A stretch of DNA of 64,000 nucleotides from Paralithodes platypus (GCA_032716605.1 CM064509.1:35013228-35077227); one strand, 5' to 3'; positions 1-11,367 are shown, counted from the first letter of the stretch. Notes: a model not told the origin generated them from the letters alone. A program made the numbers and translations.

Positions 1-470
1 CACCATCACCACCACCATATCCTCAACAGTCTCTATCACCATCACCACCACCACAATCCCCAACACCATCGCCACCACCACAATCATCTCCATCACCATA
101 TCCACAGCAGTCCCCACCACCATAATTAGACTACTACAATCCCCTCTACGACGATTTCAACTACTATCTCCACAATCTCCACCATTATTTCCACAACCAC
201 CATCTCCTCCACAATCACAATCCCCACCACCATATCCACCACCGCCACCTCCACCACAGTCCCCACCACCGCCATCTCCACCACAATCCCCACTACCACC
301 ACCGTCTCCACCACAATACTCACCACCACCATCCCCACCACCTCCTCCTCCACCACCGCCATCTCCACCACCATACCCACCACCGCCATCTCCACCACAA
401 TCCCCACCACCACCACCACCACCATCTCCACCGCCGCTCCTGGGCCGTACCACCAGAATTACCAGAATCA
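1..470. repeat. CCA-rich degenerate minisatellite
   Basis: The stretch is built from CACCACCACCATCTCCACCACAATCC-like phrases cut into short C/A/T triplet blocks. Open frames on the minus strand read as glycine-rich or valine-rich low complexity in two different frames at once. That is what a stop-free triplet array gives, so I do not call a protein here. Confidence 0.85.
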
Positions 471-734
471 TCCAAGCTGCATAAATGTTTGTAGATAAAT
501 TTCTCTTATTGGCTGGAGGCTTCCGTGAATGCTGGTAGTTGTGGTAGCTTTTGTAGATCTGGATTGTGGTAGTTGTGGTTGGTGGCGCATAAAAGGCTTA
601 CATTCAGTTTTTATGGTATACAGTGGACATTTCTCCTACAAGGGTTTTCGCTCATATCTACTGTATATTATCAAGGATATACAGTACATATCCTCTTATA
701 AACTTACTAGGTTAGGACTTTAGGTTAGTTACAA
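471..734. other. No recognised feature
   Basis: Mixed-composition DNA between two triplet-like arrays. A small GGTTAG-type cluster at about 706-727 is too short to be telomeric. I see no gene here. Confidence 0.6.
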
Positions 735-925
735 TGGTCGTTACGGTGGTGATAGTGGTAGTACATTGGTGATGGTGGTAGTTATGGTGGTGATAGTGGT
801 AGTATACTGGTGATGGTGGTAGTTACGGGGGATATAGTGGTAGTATATTGGTGATGGTGGTAGTTATGATGGTAGTTACGGGGGTTATAGTGGTAGTATA
901 TTGGTAGTTTATCGGTGATGCATGA
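735..925. repeat. GGTGATGGTGGTAGTTA-type degenerate array
   Basis: The phrases GGTGATAGTGGTAGTA and GGTGATGGTGGTAGTT alternate about ten times with small changes. It is a decayed minisatellite and has no coding signal. Confidence 0.75.
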
Positions 926-979
926 GACAATGGGGTGCTTAGAGGTTAGTGATGATGGCGGTGTGCGGTAATGATGTTG

Positions 980-1192
980 TTAACCCTTTCAATACAAGGA
1001 CGTCTTTTTACTTTAATTCTGGCTAACATTATGCGATTGTATTTAGTTCTAAGAAAATCCCATGCTATGTTGATAGTTTGTTGAGGTAGTATCGACCTTT
1101 TGGAATCCTAGAGGTAATTGATAAGTTAAATATAATTGTCTAACACTAACCAGAATAAGCCGCATATTACGTAATCATACTGAAAGGGTTAA
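980..1192 (+). mobile_element. Family E MITE, copy E1
   Basis: The element begins TTAACCCTTTCA and ends TGAAAGGGTTAA, a clean inverted pair carrying TTAA at both ends. Inside are the family signatures: a GGACGTC motif near the left end and a GTCTAAC..AACCAGAATAA segment near the right. TTAACCC ends are like those of piggyBac-type elements. The length (213 bp) and absence of any ORF make it non-autonomous. Confidence 0.75.
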
Positions 1193-1256
1193 TGTCGTTG
1201 ATGGTGAGAGAAGTAGTTTTTGATGAATAGGAGTCTTATTGACGGTAGGATATTGA

Positions 1257-1587
1257 TTTAGGGGAATTTTTTTTTTTCTGGACCCCCTTTTTCCTCATGA
1301 TTAGCCCCATTAGTTTTGATATTTTAAGACGTTCGATCCATTAGTTTGGCGATTTGATGACCTTTCGTGCCATATAGGTTTGATGTTTTTTCCTGACGAA
1401 CGATATCGAGCCTGTAATTTAGGAGGAATCGGCATTCAGCCTGGACAGTTTGTCTACTGAATAATGCACAAATTTACCTCGGTGGGTCTTGGGTTTTTTT
1501 TTTTAAAGCTTGGAGTTCTAGCGAGGAAACTAAAACAATTATATATAAATAGATAAATAAAGTAAAAGTTAAACCCTATCCCCTTAA
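1257..1587 (+). mobile_element. Family A element, copy A1 (long subtype, degraded)
   Basis: It contains the A landmarks in order: CTGGACCCCC, the TTTAGCCCCATTAGTTTTGATA subrepeat region, an eroded core (CGAACGATATCGAGCC), an eroded hairpin, and the closing CCTATCCCCTTAA. The core has lost several bases relative to other copies, so this is probably one of the older insertions. Confidence 0.75.
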
Positions 1588-1965
1588 GAGATTGGATTTT
1601 GGGATTGTTTTCGATTGTGGGGTATTTATGGTAAAGTGGAAAGAATTGACAGTGGTGGCTGAAAGACAGATATTTCTTCAGTTTGTCAAAATTGTTCGTA
1701 TATTATGATATTGACATTTGTGATAAATTTAGAAGTTTTGACTGATTGTGGCGGAGATACTCTAAATAATTTTGTAGTAATGATGATGGCAACAGTGACA
1801 GAGATGATGGTAGTACTAATAATGCTAGTAATGTAAGTAATGTTTATCGTATTGGTAATGATGGTCATGGTAGAGGTAGTGGTAGCTATAATAGTGGTAG
1901 TAGTGGTAGTGACGGTTGCCAGGGTAGCTCACAAGAATGGCTAACGTCAGTGGGAGTCCTCATTC
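1588..1965. other. No gene; GATGGTAGT-rich stretch
   Basis: AT-rich sequence grading into a short degenerate GGTAGTGGTAG run at about 1,775-1,925. No element boundary or coding signal is visible. Confidence 0.55.
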
Positions 1966-2209
1966 CATTCATCACTACCTCTACCTCCTACCACCACTAC
2001 CAAACTCTACTCTACTCTCTCTCTCTTCTACTTTGCTGTCTTATTTTTCTTCTATAAACTGTCCCTGTCTAGTAGTGTTAAGGCTCATTCATCACTACCT
2101 CTACCTCCCACCACCACTACCAAACTCTACTCTACTCTCTCTCTCTCGCTCTTCTACTTTGCTGTCCTATTTGTCTTCTATAAACTGTCCCTGTCTAGTA
2201 GTGTTAAGG
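1966..2209. repeat. Tandem duplication, ~120-bp unit, two copies
   Basis: A block starting CATTCATCACTACCTCTACC and ending GTCTAGTAGTGTTAAGGC occurs at 1,966-2,085 and again at 2,086-2,209. The copies are nearly identical. Copy 2 has four extra bases (CTCG-type) in its CT run. Confidence 0.9.
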
Positions 2210-2642
2210 CAAGACCACTTACTAGGGACCGCAAGGTCTGTGTAGTCTGAGTATCTGTGTCATGTGTAACTCACTCTCTATCTCTCTCTCCAACAATTGA
2301 AGCTGCGTTACACTAGAGTTTTTCTCAGTTGTATATTTAGAGATTCTAGACAGTATCGGCCTTCAATAGCAACCACCCAAGACGATTTACCTTAACACTA
2401 TCTGGTGCAACGTCTTAGGGGTTATTAGGATATTTTGTCTCATTATTATTGAGCGTTTTTTATTGTTTTTGCCATTTTAAAACAGGGATGATCCAAATAG
2501 GGTTAAATCTGCTTCCCAAACACACTTCTCGGTAGCCGTGCAAATAATGTTGCCAGAAAATAATGGTATTGATCAAAATATCTCGAAACAAAAACGCTCT
2601 TGTAATTTATCCACTTTCTTATTAACTCCTTATCGTCTGTTT
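2210..2642. other. No recognised feature
   Basis: Unique-looking sequence with no ORF of note, no tRNA boxes and no family landmark. Confidence 0.5.
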
Positions 2643-3572
2643 CTTCTTGTCGTCCTTGTTTTTTTCTCGTCCACCTCGTCCTCGTCCCTCTGTTTGTTCT
2701 TGCCCTCGTCCTCGGCCTTATCTTTGTTTTCGTCCTAGTTCTTGCTCTTGTTCTTGTCCTTGCCCACCTTTTCCTTGTCCACCTTGTTCTCGTCCACCTT
2801 GTCTACCTCGTCCTTGTTCTCGTCCACCTTTCCACCTTGTTCTCGTCCTCGTCCTCGTCCACCTCGTCCTCGTCCACCTTATTCTCGTCCTCGTCCACTT
2901 TTGTCCATCACGTCCTCGCCCACCTTTGTCCACTTCGTCCTCGTCCACCTTGTTCTTGTCCACCTTTGTCCATCACGTCCTCGTCCACCTTTGTCCACTT
3001 CGTCCTCGTTCACCTTGTTCTTGTCCACCTTTGTCCATCACGTCCTCGTCCACCTTTGTCCACTTCGTCCTCGTTCACCTTGTTCTTGTCCACCTTTGTC
3101 CATCACGTCCTCGTCCACCTCGTTCTCGTCCTCGTACACCTTTGTCCACCTTGTTCTCGTCCACCTTTGTCCATCACGTCCTCGTCCACCTTTGTCCACC
3201 TCGTTCTCGTCCACCTTTGTCCATCACGACCTCGTCCACCTTTGTCCACCTCGTTCTCGTCCACCTTTGTCCATCACGACCTCGTCCACCTTTGTCCACC
3301 TCGTCCTCGTCCACCTCGTTCTCGTCCACCTTTGTCCACCTCGTCCTCGTCCACCTTTGTCCATCACGTCCTCGTCCACCTTTGTCCATCACGTCCTCTT
3401 CCACCTTTGTCGACCTCGTCCTCGTTCACCTCGTCCACCTTTGTCCATCACGTCCTCGTCCACCTTTGTCGATCTCGTCCTCGTCCACCTTTGTCCATCA
3501 CGTCCTCGTCCACCTTTGTCCATCACGTCCTCGTCCACCTTTGTCCATCACGTCCTCTTCCTCATCCACCTT
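2643..3572. repeat. 25-bp minisatellite array (CCTCGTCCACC.. unit)
   Basis: The core unit is 25 bp, reading CCTCGTCCACCTTTGTCC then ATCACGT, mixed with shorter CTCGTCCACCTTGTT variants. About 30 degenerate units fill ~930 bp. Because 25 is not a multiple of three, the frame rotates with every unit. The array still stays open in all three plus-strand frames because no unit contains a stop. Predicted proteins of 276-363 residues (SRPRPPLSITSSS-like) are therefore composition artefacts. Confidence 0.9.
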
Positions 3573-4149
3573 GTCCTCTTCACTCCCCTCCCTCACACTT
3601 ATGCATTTTTCCTTCTTCCTGGTCTCCCCCCCCCCATCTCTGGTTTTCTCTTCTTTCTCTTGCCTAATATTTCCTCTGCTATTCGTACTCCAATGGTGTT
3701 ACTTTTTCTTCGTCTCTCCTTGTACTATTCGCTGAAACTATTATTCATTTACTCTCAAACATTACTTTCTTTTCCATATTCCAATTGTTTTTTGTTTCCC
3801 TTCCTGTTAACTTCTTTTTTATTATCCCAGTAATAATTATCTGTTGATTTGTTGTCATATTTTTCGTTTCCTTTTTCATTGTGTCTTTGCATGATTGAGA
3901 GTAAGATAATCCATTTCTTCAATTAACTCCTATTCTACATTCCAGCTACCTTCATCCTGTGTTTGTTTATGTTTACAGTGCGGATATACTCTCATTCGCA
4001 TTGTTATACTTCTTCAAGGTTCTCTTTGATTTTTTGAGTTCCATTTCCCATTTATAGGTTACATTTTAAATCGTGAGCCTCAATAACACACATAATTTTT
4101 CGACCTTTTATAGGAAAGCTCTGAAGCATCTGGGATATAACAGGATAAC
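3573..4149. other. T-rich unique sequence, no gene
   Basis: Pyrimidine-biased sequence with a 9-C run near 3,626. I see no element boundary, splice-flanked exon or RNA gene. Confidence 0.5.
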
Positions 4150-4537
4150 TTAAGGGGGGTCACCGGCTTTATTTTTTTTATCTGTCTCTCCTTTTCTCTC
4201 TTTCCCTGGCTTGTATTCATTCGGCCCCATTCAGCCAACTGTTTTAAGACGTTTATCCCCATCCAAGTTTCGATTTCTTCCTGGCGAGCGATAGCGAGCC
4301 AGCATTGTATGGAGAAATCCGGCTTCGCCGGAGAAAATTTTCTATCGAAAAATGTACAAATTTAGCTTCCTGTCAAAACAAAAATATATATATGCTGGCT
4401 CGCTACCGCTCACCAGGAAAATATTGACACCTAGATGGGGGTAAACGTCTTAAAACAGTAGTCTGAATGGTGCCGATTGGATACAAGCCAAAGAGAGAGG
4501 GAGAGAAAGCGAAAAAAAGCGAGGTGGGCTCCCTCAA
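4150..4537 (+). mobile_element. Family B foldback element, copy B1
   Basis: It starts TTAAGGGGGGTCACCGGC and ends GAGGTGGGCTCCCTCAA, where the last TTAA has mutated to TCAA. The left arm contains CCCCATTCAGCCAACTG, TTTTAAGACGTTTA and the core GGCGAGCGATAGCGAGCC. The right arm repeats these inverted (GGCTCGCTACCGCTC, AAACGTCTTAAAACAGTAG). The spacer holds a CCGGCTTCGCCGG hairpin and a TTTTCTATCGAAAA hairpin. It has no ORF. This copy, B4 and B7 show the family structure best. Confidence 0.85.
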
Positions 4538-4771
4538 CTTGTCTCGTCTGGGCTCATATGGGCGCTCACTAATTGTCTTTGTTCTTCTTTAGCTTATACT
4601 TAAGCGTTAATTATACTAATAGTTATGCTTAATTAGAACATGCACCCTCTTGGACATAGATTTTGGCCCTTCCTGATGACTCGAATTCAATATATGAAGA
4701 TAAGATACACATACACTGGGTAAATACAAATAATGCGAAGATTCAATTAAGTACGAGATTGCATTTACAAC
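4538..4771. other. No recognised feature
   Basis: Short AT-rich gap between B1 and A2. No motif recognised. Confidence 0.5.
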
Positions 4772-5109
4772 TTAATAAGGGGAGATTTGCACTTGAGGGA
4801 TTTTTGTCTGTACCCCTTTCTCCCTCATGTTTAGCCCAATTGGTTTTGAGATTGTAAGACGTTCGCCCCATTAGTTTGGCGATTTTAAGAACTTTCACCC
4901 CATTTATGTCACTTTTAAGACCTTTAGTCCCATTTAGGTGTCGATTTTTTCCTGGCGAGCGATAGCGAGCCTGTAATTTAAGAGGAACCGGCCTTCGGCC
5001 GGGACATTTTTCTACTGAAAAGTGTACACATTTATCTTGAAAGGGGGTCAAGGGGGTGTAATTTCAAGCTGGATGGAAGTCTAGGAAACACACTAAAAAC
5101 TTCCCTTAA
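4772..5109 (+). mobile_element. Family A element, copy A2 (short subtype)
   Basis: Starts TTAATAAGGGGAG and ends AACTTCCCTTAATAAG, so TTAATAAG occurs at both edges. It carries all four left-half subrepeats, the core GGCGAGCGATAGCGAGCC and the CCGGCCTTCGGCCGG hairpin. Confidence 0.85.
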
Positions 5110-5479
5110 TAAGTCGAGCGCCAACAATAAGGGGTTGGCCACGATTTGTGTCTTAAAGTGTATACTGGTTGAAAGGGATGTCTGTGTTTGAGTGAACAGT
5201 TGTACAATAAGGTGACATGGTATTTTGAGAACACGGTTTGGTCACAGATATCAAGTTATAATTGGGTTTCAGTCGCTATTGTTCAATGTTTATTTTTGTA
5301 ATCTTTGAATTTTTAAAGCCAAGTTGTGAAGCGTCTGGGATATAACGGAACATTCGATGGTCTCGCTTGGGTTCGATACAGATTCAAAATGTCATGACTG
5401 TACAAGTCATAATATATCAACAACTTTATATTATAGCTGATGTGATGTCTGTATGTGTTTCCCTTCAATGTGCACAAAT
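5110..5479. other. No recognised feature
   Basis: Unique-looking sequence with no coding or RNA signal. Confidence 0.5.
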
Positions 5480-5965
5480 CCCCTTTCAATTCCCCTCCAA
5501 ATCCCTCTCGTTCTCCTTGCTATCCCTTCCTATCATTCTTTCTTCCTTCCTTTCTTCTGGTGTCTCTCCCTCCTTCCTTCCTTTATCTCTTCTTGTCTCT
5601 TTCTTTATCTTTCCCTTCTCCCTTTCTTTCTCTGATCTTTCTCTCTCCTTCCTTTTTCCCTCTCCTGCTCCCTTCTTTTCTCTCACCCTTTTCTCTTTTT
5701 CTCACCCTCCTCCCTTCCGCTCTCTCTCATTTCTCTCCCTTTCTCTCTCCTTTCTTTTTCCCTCTCCTCCTCCCATGCTTTCTCTCCTTCTTTATTTCTC
5801 TCCCTCTCCCTTCCTTCCCTTCTCCCTTCCTTCACTTCTCCCTTCCTTCCTCTCTCTCTCTCTCCAGACAGGCCTTCTCCCCCCCCCCCCCCTTACCTCT
5901 CCCTTCATCTTTATGCCTCGGGCTCCATTTTTTCCTCCTCCCGATCTCTCCCTCTCTTTCAGGCG

Positions 5966-6001
<36 letters not shown>

Positions 6002-6017
6002 ATATAATATATATATA

Positions 6018-6069
<52 letters not shown>

Positions 6070-6075
6070 TGTATT
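5480..6075. repeat. Polypyrimidine tract running into (CT)n and (TA)n
   Basis: A CTTCCTTTCTCTCC-type tract of ~500 bp contains a C13 run near 5,880, a (CT)n run at 5,970-5,998 and a (TA)n run at 6,020-6,067. The ~240-residue open frames here are serine/leucine/phenylalanine low complexity shared between frames and are not genes. Confidence 0.85.
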
Positions 6076-6257
6076 ATAGTATATAGGCGAAAGCTTCATG
6101 AAAGGTATTTAAATTTCAAGGGCCATTTTTTTCAACGAATGATAAACCCTTTTGGATGTCAATTATGTAATCATGTGACCTAGTGTCTGGGCCAATGTTG
6201 TGCCTTTATAGTGTGTAATTGGGTGCATAATAATCATATACAATAGTCCCCTGCCAC

Positions 6258-7152
<895 letters not shown>

Positions 7153-7162
7153 CACACACCCA

Positions 7163-7239
<77 letters not shown>
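7153..7239. repeat. (CA)n microsatellite
   Basis: An almost pure CA run of about 85 bp, with two CC interruptions at its left edge. Confidence 0.95.
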
Positions 7240-7241
<2 letters not shown>

Positions 7242-7560
7242 GCCGATACAATTTGTAACACTCTTCACAACATTGTGATAACTTCTGTGATTTCTGAAAT
7301 TGAGGTCACATGGCATTTATCGTTCTGTTCCGTATTTCCCTATATTCTTTCTGGGTTTCATCCAAGGCGAGAGAGACAAAAACTTAAATGGAAGAAAATC
7401 AATTCCGTAATAAATTGGATGTCCCTCCTGTGTCTGGTTGAGTTAGTGTCTCGCCTTAGTGTGGGGCTCCCTCCGTCACTGATTTCCCACTGGCTCGGTT
7501 AGTCAGTTACAATGTCAACACAAACATTAACCCTTTTAGTCTTGGAGGACGCGTTTTCAC
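7240..7560. other. No gene; left flank of A3
   Basis: The phrase TTAACCCTTTTAGTC..GGACGCGTTTT at 7,528-7,560 resembles the left end of family E. It may be an E fragment truncated by A3. Confidence 0.4.
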
Positions 7561-7881
7561 TTCAGGGGAGATAGGGTTTTTCTGGTCTCCCTTCTTCGTA
7601 TTGTTTAACCCTATTAGTTTTCAGATTTTTAGTCGTTCGGCCCATTAGTTTGGCGATTTTAAGACCGTTCGACCCATTTATTTGTCAATATTAAGACTTC
7701 GTGTCCTTTTGGTGTCAATATTTTCCTGGCGAGCGATAGCGAAAAATGTACAAATTTATCTTGAAGAGGGATCTAGGGAGTGATTTTTTAAGCTTGATGG
7801 CGGTCTAGGGAGGAAACTAAAGACAGTAATAAAACATAATATAACCTATAAACACAAATAAATACGCCCATCCCCCCTTAA
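7561..7881 (+). mobile_element. Family A element, copy A3, core hairpin deleted
   Basis: The left subrepeats and the right end (GGTCTAGGGAGGAAACTAAAG to CCCATCCCCCCTTAA) are present. The sequence jumps from GGCGAGCGATAGCG directly to AAAAATGTACAAATTTATC, so the entire GC-rich hairpin is missing. The deletion joins the short matches GCGA and CGAAAA, consistent with slippage across a hairpin. Confidence 0.85.
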
Positions 7882-8479
7882 TATCGTTTGATTCCTCGTA
7901 GACAATGACATTGTCTTGCCTGCTTCAGATAGTAGTATTTTCATTAGCTGCTAAACGACCCATGTTTAATTTATAAACGGTACAAATTATCGCGTTGTTG
8001 CAGGAATGTTGGTATTTCATTATATGGCTGGACATTTATGCAATAACAGACAATAACAACAGTCGTATGGGGAGTTTCTTGATGGGTCGATATAGCCAGA
8101 TTGCAATAGCACTCGCCAGAACTATGGAACATACATATCATCTAAAAAAATAATAATATTAAAAAAAATATATAAAACAAATAAATGCGTCCTTTATCAT
8201 GGGCATCATTCCCTGCCTCCCAATCCGCAGTCGAGTGCTCGGTACCCTCCTTCAAATACGACCTCCAGCCTACTTCTGTGACGTAAAATTCCCTCCGTGA
8301 CAACCTCGATCCTGCCGTCACAACCTTCTCTCTTCCTCCCTCTCCTCCCTTCCGCGGCGGGCCAGAAATATGGGGAGCGGTTGTCAGTGTCGCAGGTTGT
8401 GAGAGAAATATTTATGGTCACTAACGAGAGGCTGGTCTTGGAGGGGCCAGCTTCTGATGGATTTGGGGAGGACTGGAGA
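7882..8479. other. No recognised feature
   Basis: AT-rich then GC-richer sequence. The 190-residue minus-strand open frame is proline/serine low complexity that continues into the purine array, so I do not call it. Confidence 0.5.
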
Positions 8480-8905
8480 CGGGGGTAGTTCAGGGCATGG
8501 GGGGGGGGGGGAGAGAGGGTAAGGGCAGTTTGGGAGAGGGAGGGGTAGTTCGGGACAACGGGAAGGGGGTATGGGTATTTTAGGACATAAAGGGGGGGGG
8601 GGGTAGTTTGGAGCAAGGGGAAGGGAGGTGAAGCAAAAATAGTTTGGAGCAAGGGGGAGGGAGGTGAAGCAGTTTGGGACAAGGGTGACGGGGGAAGGAT
8701 TGTTTGGAGCGAGGGGAAGGGGAAGGGATAGTTTAGGTCTTTAGGACGAGGGAAGATGGAAGGAGTAGTATAGGACAAGGGGAGGGGGAAGGGATAGTTT
8801 GGAACAAAGGAAAGGGGAAGGAATATTTAGGACAAGGGGAGGGAGAATGGATAATAAGGCACAAGGGGAGGGGGTATGGGCAGTTTGGGACGAGGGTAAA
8901 GAAGA
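8480..8905. repeat. Purine-rich degenerate minisatellite
   Basis: Repeats of AGTTTGGGACAAGGGGAAGG-type phrases with 25-35-bp spacing, including two G9-G10 runs. The array is decayed. Confidence 0.75.
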
Positions 8906-8920
8906 ATAGGTTGACAGACT

Positions 8921-9210
8921 GAAAATGGAAGTTTTAGGATATTGTTGACATAACCAAAAATAGTGATGGGATAAATATTTACTGAAAGAAGAAGGCTCAG
9001 GATAGGTTAGTTCGGGGAAGAAATCCTACAATATGAAGGGACAAGGGGAAGGAACAAGGAGAATGGAATAATAGTGAAAAATGGAATTATTTGAGAAATA
9101 TTGAAAAACCAGTACAGGAGAATGGAATATGACTGAAAAAGAAAGTATTGAGATATGTTGAGATAACAAGTAATAGTGATGGGATAATAATTTTACTGAA
9201 AGAGGATGTT
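8921..9210. repeat. Dispersed duplicate pair of ~80 bp
   Basis: The segment at about 8,921-8,995 (GACTGAAAATGGAAGTTTTAG then GATGGGATAAATATTTACTG) recurs at about 9,130-9,208 with small changes (GACTGAAAAAGAAAGTATTG, GATGGGATAATAATTTTACTG). Confidence 0.65.
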
Positions 9211-9875
9211 TAGAGAGTGAATGACGGACTTTTTGAGACAAGAGAAAAGGGAAGAAGAATGGTGTAACACGTTAAAACAGAAAGTTATAATCCAAAATAC
9301 TTAATAACAAAACGATTACCATTAATTGACAAGCGAACATTTAAGAGTGTAGTGAATAGTGATTATGATTAGGAGGAAAACAGATTTTTAGTAATTAAGT
9401 GCAAATACTGTACAAGCAATTGTTTAAAAGTTACTTTCCAATGAATTAATTATATTTAATAGTTAATGTCAATGTGATTGAAGTTACCAATAACTATAGA
9501 TTATATATTATTAGGAAGGAAAGACCTGAGTTGTGTGAATTCTTCACCATTTTGCAGCCTGGCAATACAGTTGTTAGGCTTTAAAATTATGAAAATACCC
9601 AATGAATTAATATAGCAATAGCGTATGCTATAAATTGATCACGAGCAGTCTATAACAGGGTGAAAGAAACTCAAAAGTAAAGGTACGAAGAAATTATTGC
9701 AAACTAGCATTGGTTTCCTAAAAATAAGGGGAAGTTAGAGCCGGAGAGAAACAGTTACATAAAGTATATAATTGTTTCTTGGTAGTGGAGGGAGAACAAA
9801 ATAAACGCTACTTGGGAGGGGGGAGGGGACCACTTAGAAATTTGGGTGGCATATTATGTAAGGGGGAAATGGAGT
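9211..9875. other. AT-rich, no recognised feature
   Basis: No family landmark, RNA gene or exon seen. Confidence 0.5.
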
Positions 9876-10260
9876 CAGGGAGGAAAAATAGGAGACTTTC
9901 TGGGAAAATAGAAGGGAGAATAGAGAGTAAGGGAGAGAAAAATAGGAGACTTTCTGGGAAAATAGAAAGGAGAATAGGGAATAAATGAAATAAATATGAA
10001 ACTTTCTGGGAAAATAGAAGGGAGAATAGGGAGTAAGGGAGATACAAATTAGAAAGTTGGGGGGGGGGGGAAAGATGAGTGAGTAACGAGGAAATTATGA
10101 GGAAGTTGGGGAGGGAAAGATGAAGGAATGAGGGAGTCCGGGAGAGAAACCTGAAGGAGTTGGGGAGGGAAATATAAGTGAGTTGGAGACGGTAACACGA
10201 AGAAAGCAAGGACAAATATATAAAGAAATATCAAAGGAAATAATAAGGATATCATGAAGT
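9876..10260. repeat. Purine-rich tandem repeat, ~54-bp unit, decaying rightward
   Basis: AGGAGACTTTCTGGGAAAATAGAAGGGAGAATAG-type units recur about three times at 9,888-10,040. They grade into looser GAAGTTGGGGAGGGAAA phrases to about 10,200. The opposite strand gives leucine/serine/proline ORFs that I reject. Confidence 0.7.
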
Positions 10261-10660
10261 AAAATACGAAAGAGACAAGGAGAGAAAGATGAAGGTAGCC
10301 TACCAGAGAAAGAAACGTGAGGGGAAGAACGGGATGTCTGTGGCTAGGAAAAATACAGAGACATTTTCAAGAAGAGGTGAATGAGGAAGGAGTTCTTTTT
10401 TATCCGAGAGGTAGTGAGTGAAAGAGAGAAGCAGGCATGGAGAGAGAGAGAGCGAAAGGAGAGGTTGAGGAGATATTGGAGAAGTAAAGACTGACATAAG
10501 TAACATACATAGTAAATATAAGTGAGGAAGATAAATGTAGACACATTTATTAAAGTCTAGGCACAGATATAAAGGTATAAATAATGTTAGAATATATATA
10601 TATATATATTACAAGAACACAATTCCAAGAGCTATGAGGGTGACAGTTTAGACGACACAG
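10261..10660. other. Purine-rich then AT-rich gap, no gene
   Basis: Contains a short (AG)n at 10,440-10,452 and (TA)n at 10,595-10,610. Nothing else recognised. Confidence 0.5.
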
Positions 10661-10996
10661 TTAAGGGGAGATTTCCACCTGGAGGATTTTTTTCTGAACC
10701 TCTTTCTCCCTCATGTTTAGCCCGATTGCTTGTGAGATTTAAAGACGCTTGCCCCATTAGTTTGGCGATTTTAAGAACCCTCGCCCCATTTCTGTCAATT
10801 TTAAGACGATTCGTGCCATTTAGGTGTCGATTTTTTCCTGGCGAGCGATAGCGAGCCTGTAATTTAAGGGGAACCGGCCTTCGGCCGGGAAATTTTTCTA
10901 CCGAAAAATGTACAAATTTATCTTGAAAGGGGGTCAAGGGGGAGTAATTTTAAGCTTGATGGAAGTCTAGGGAATCAACTAAAAACCTCCCCTTAA
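10661..10996 (+). mobile_element. Family A element, copy A4 (reference short subtype)
   Basis: This is the cleanest copy, 336 bp including both TTAA ends. The left end is TTAAGGGGAGATTT and the right end is AAACCTCCCCTTAA. Positions 10,716-10,839 hold four degenerate ~31-bp units of the form (T)TCGCCCCATTAGTTTGGCGA followed by TTTTAAGACC. The core GGCGAGCGATAGCGAGCC follows (GCGAGC twice, separated by GATA). Next come a 6-bp-stem hairpin CCGGCCTTCGGCCGG (10,874-10,888) and a second 6-bp-stem hairpin TTTTTCTACCGAAAAA (10,893-10,908). There is no ORF. TTAA target duplications are known for piggyBac and Kolobok superfamilies. The GGGG start argues against a standard piggyBac end, so the superfamily stays open. 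Confidence 0.9.
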
Positions 10997-11117
10997 CGGG
11001 AAGGAAAAGAGAGGTGGAAGGAGGGAAACAGATGGTCGGGGAGAGAATGGGTTTGGGAAAAATTATTTGAGAGCCAGAAAAAAAACCCTGGAGAGGGAGG
11101 AGGGGAGACGTCAGGGA

Positions 11118-11297
11118 GAGAGAGAGAGAGAGAGAGTAGTTGTGAGAGTAAGTTTGAGTGAGTGTGTGTTTGTATGGGTGTGTGTGTGTGTGTGTTACAA
11201 GGAAGTGACAGCATTACTACAGTATCTCAAAGGAGTTACAGTTCATAGAAAGGAGATTCTTACGCCACAAATAATAACACAAACCACATATTGTTGA

Positions 11298-11367
<70 letters not shown>

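Noticed and set aside
126..471. Glycine-rich and valine-rich proteins on the minus strand
   Set aside because: Two frames of the same CCA-type array give two different low-complexity proteins. This is composition, not coding.
700..730. Arthropod telomere repeat (TTAGG)n
   Set aside because: Only two or three GGTTAG-like phrases, not tandem.
2647..3735. Open frames of 362 and 363 residues (serine/arginine/proline-rich)
   Set aside because: They translate a 25-bp tandem repeat that is open in all three frames. There is no domain, and start and stop lie outside the array by chance.
5367..6183. Two ~240-residue frames rich in serine, leucine and phenylalanine
   Set aside because: They lie in a polypyrimidine tract running into (CT)n and (TA)n. 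Both frames are equally open.
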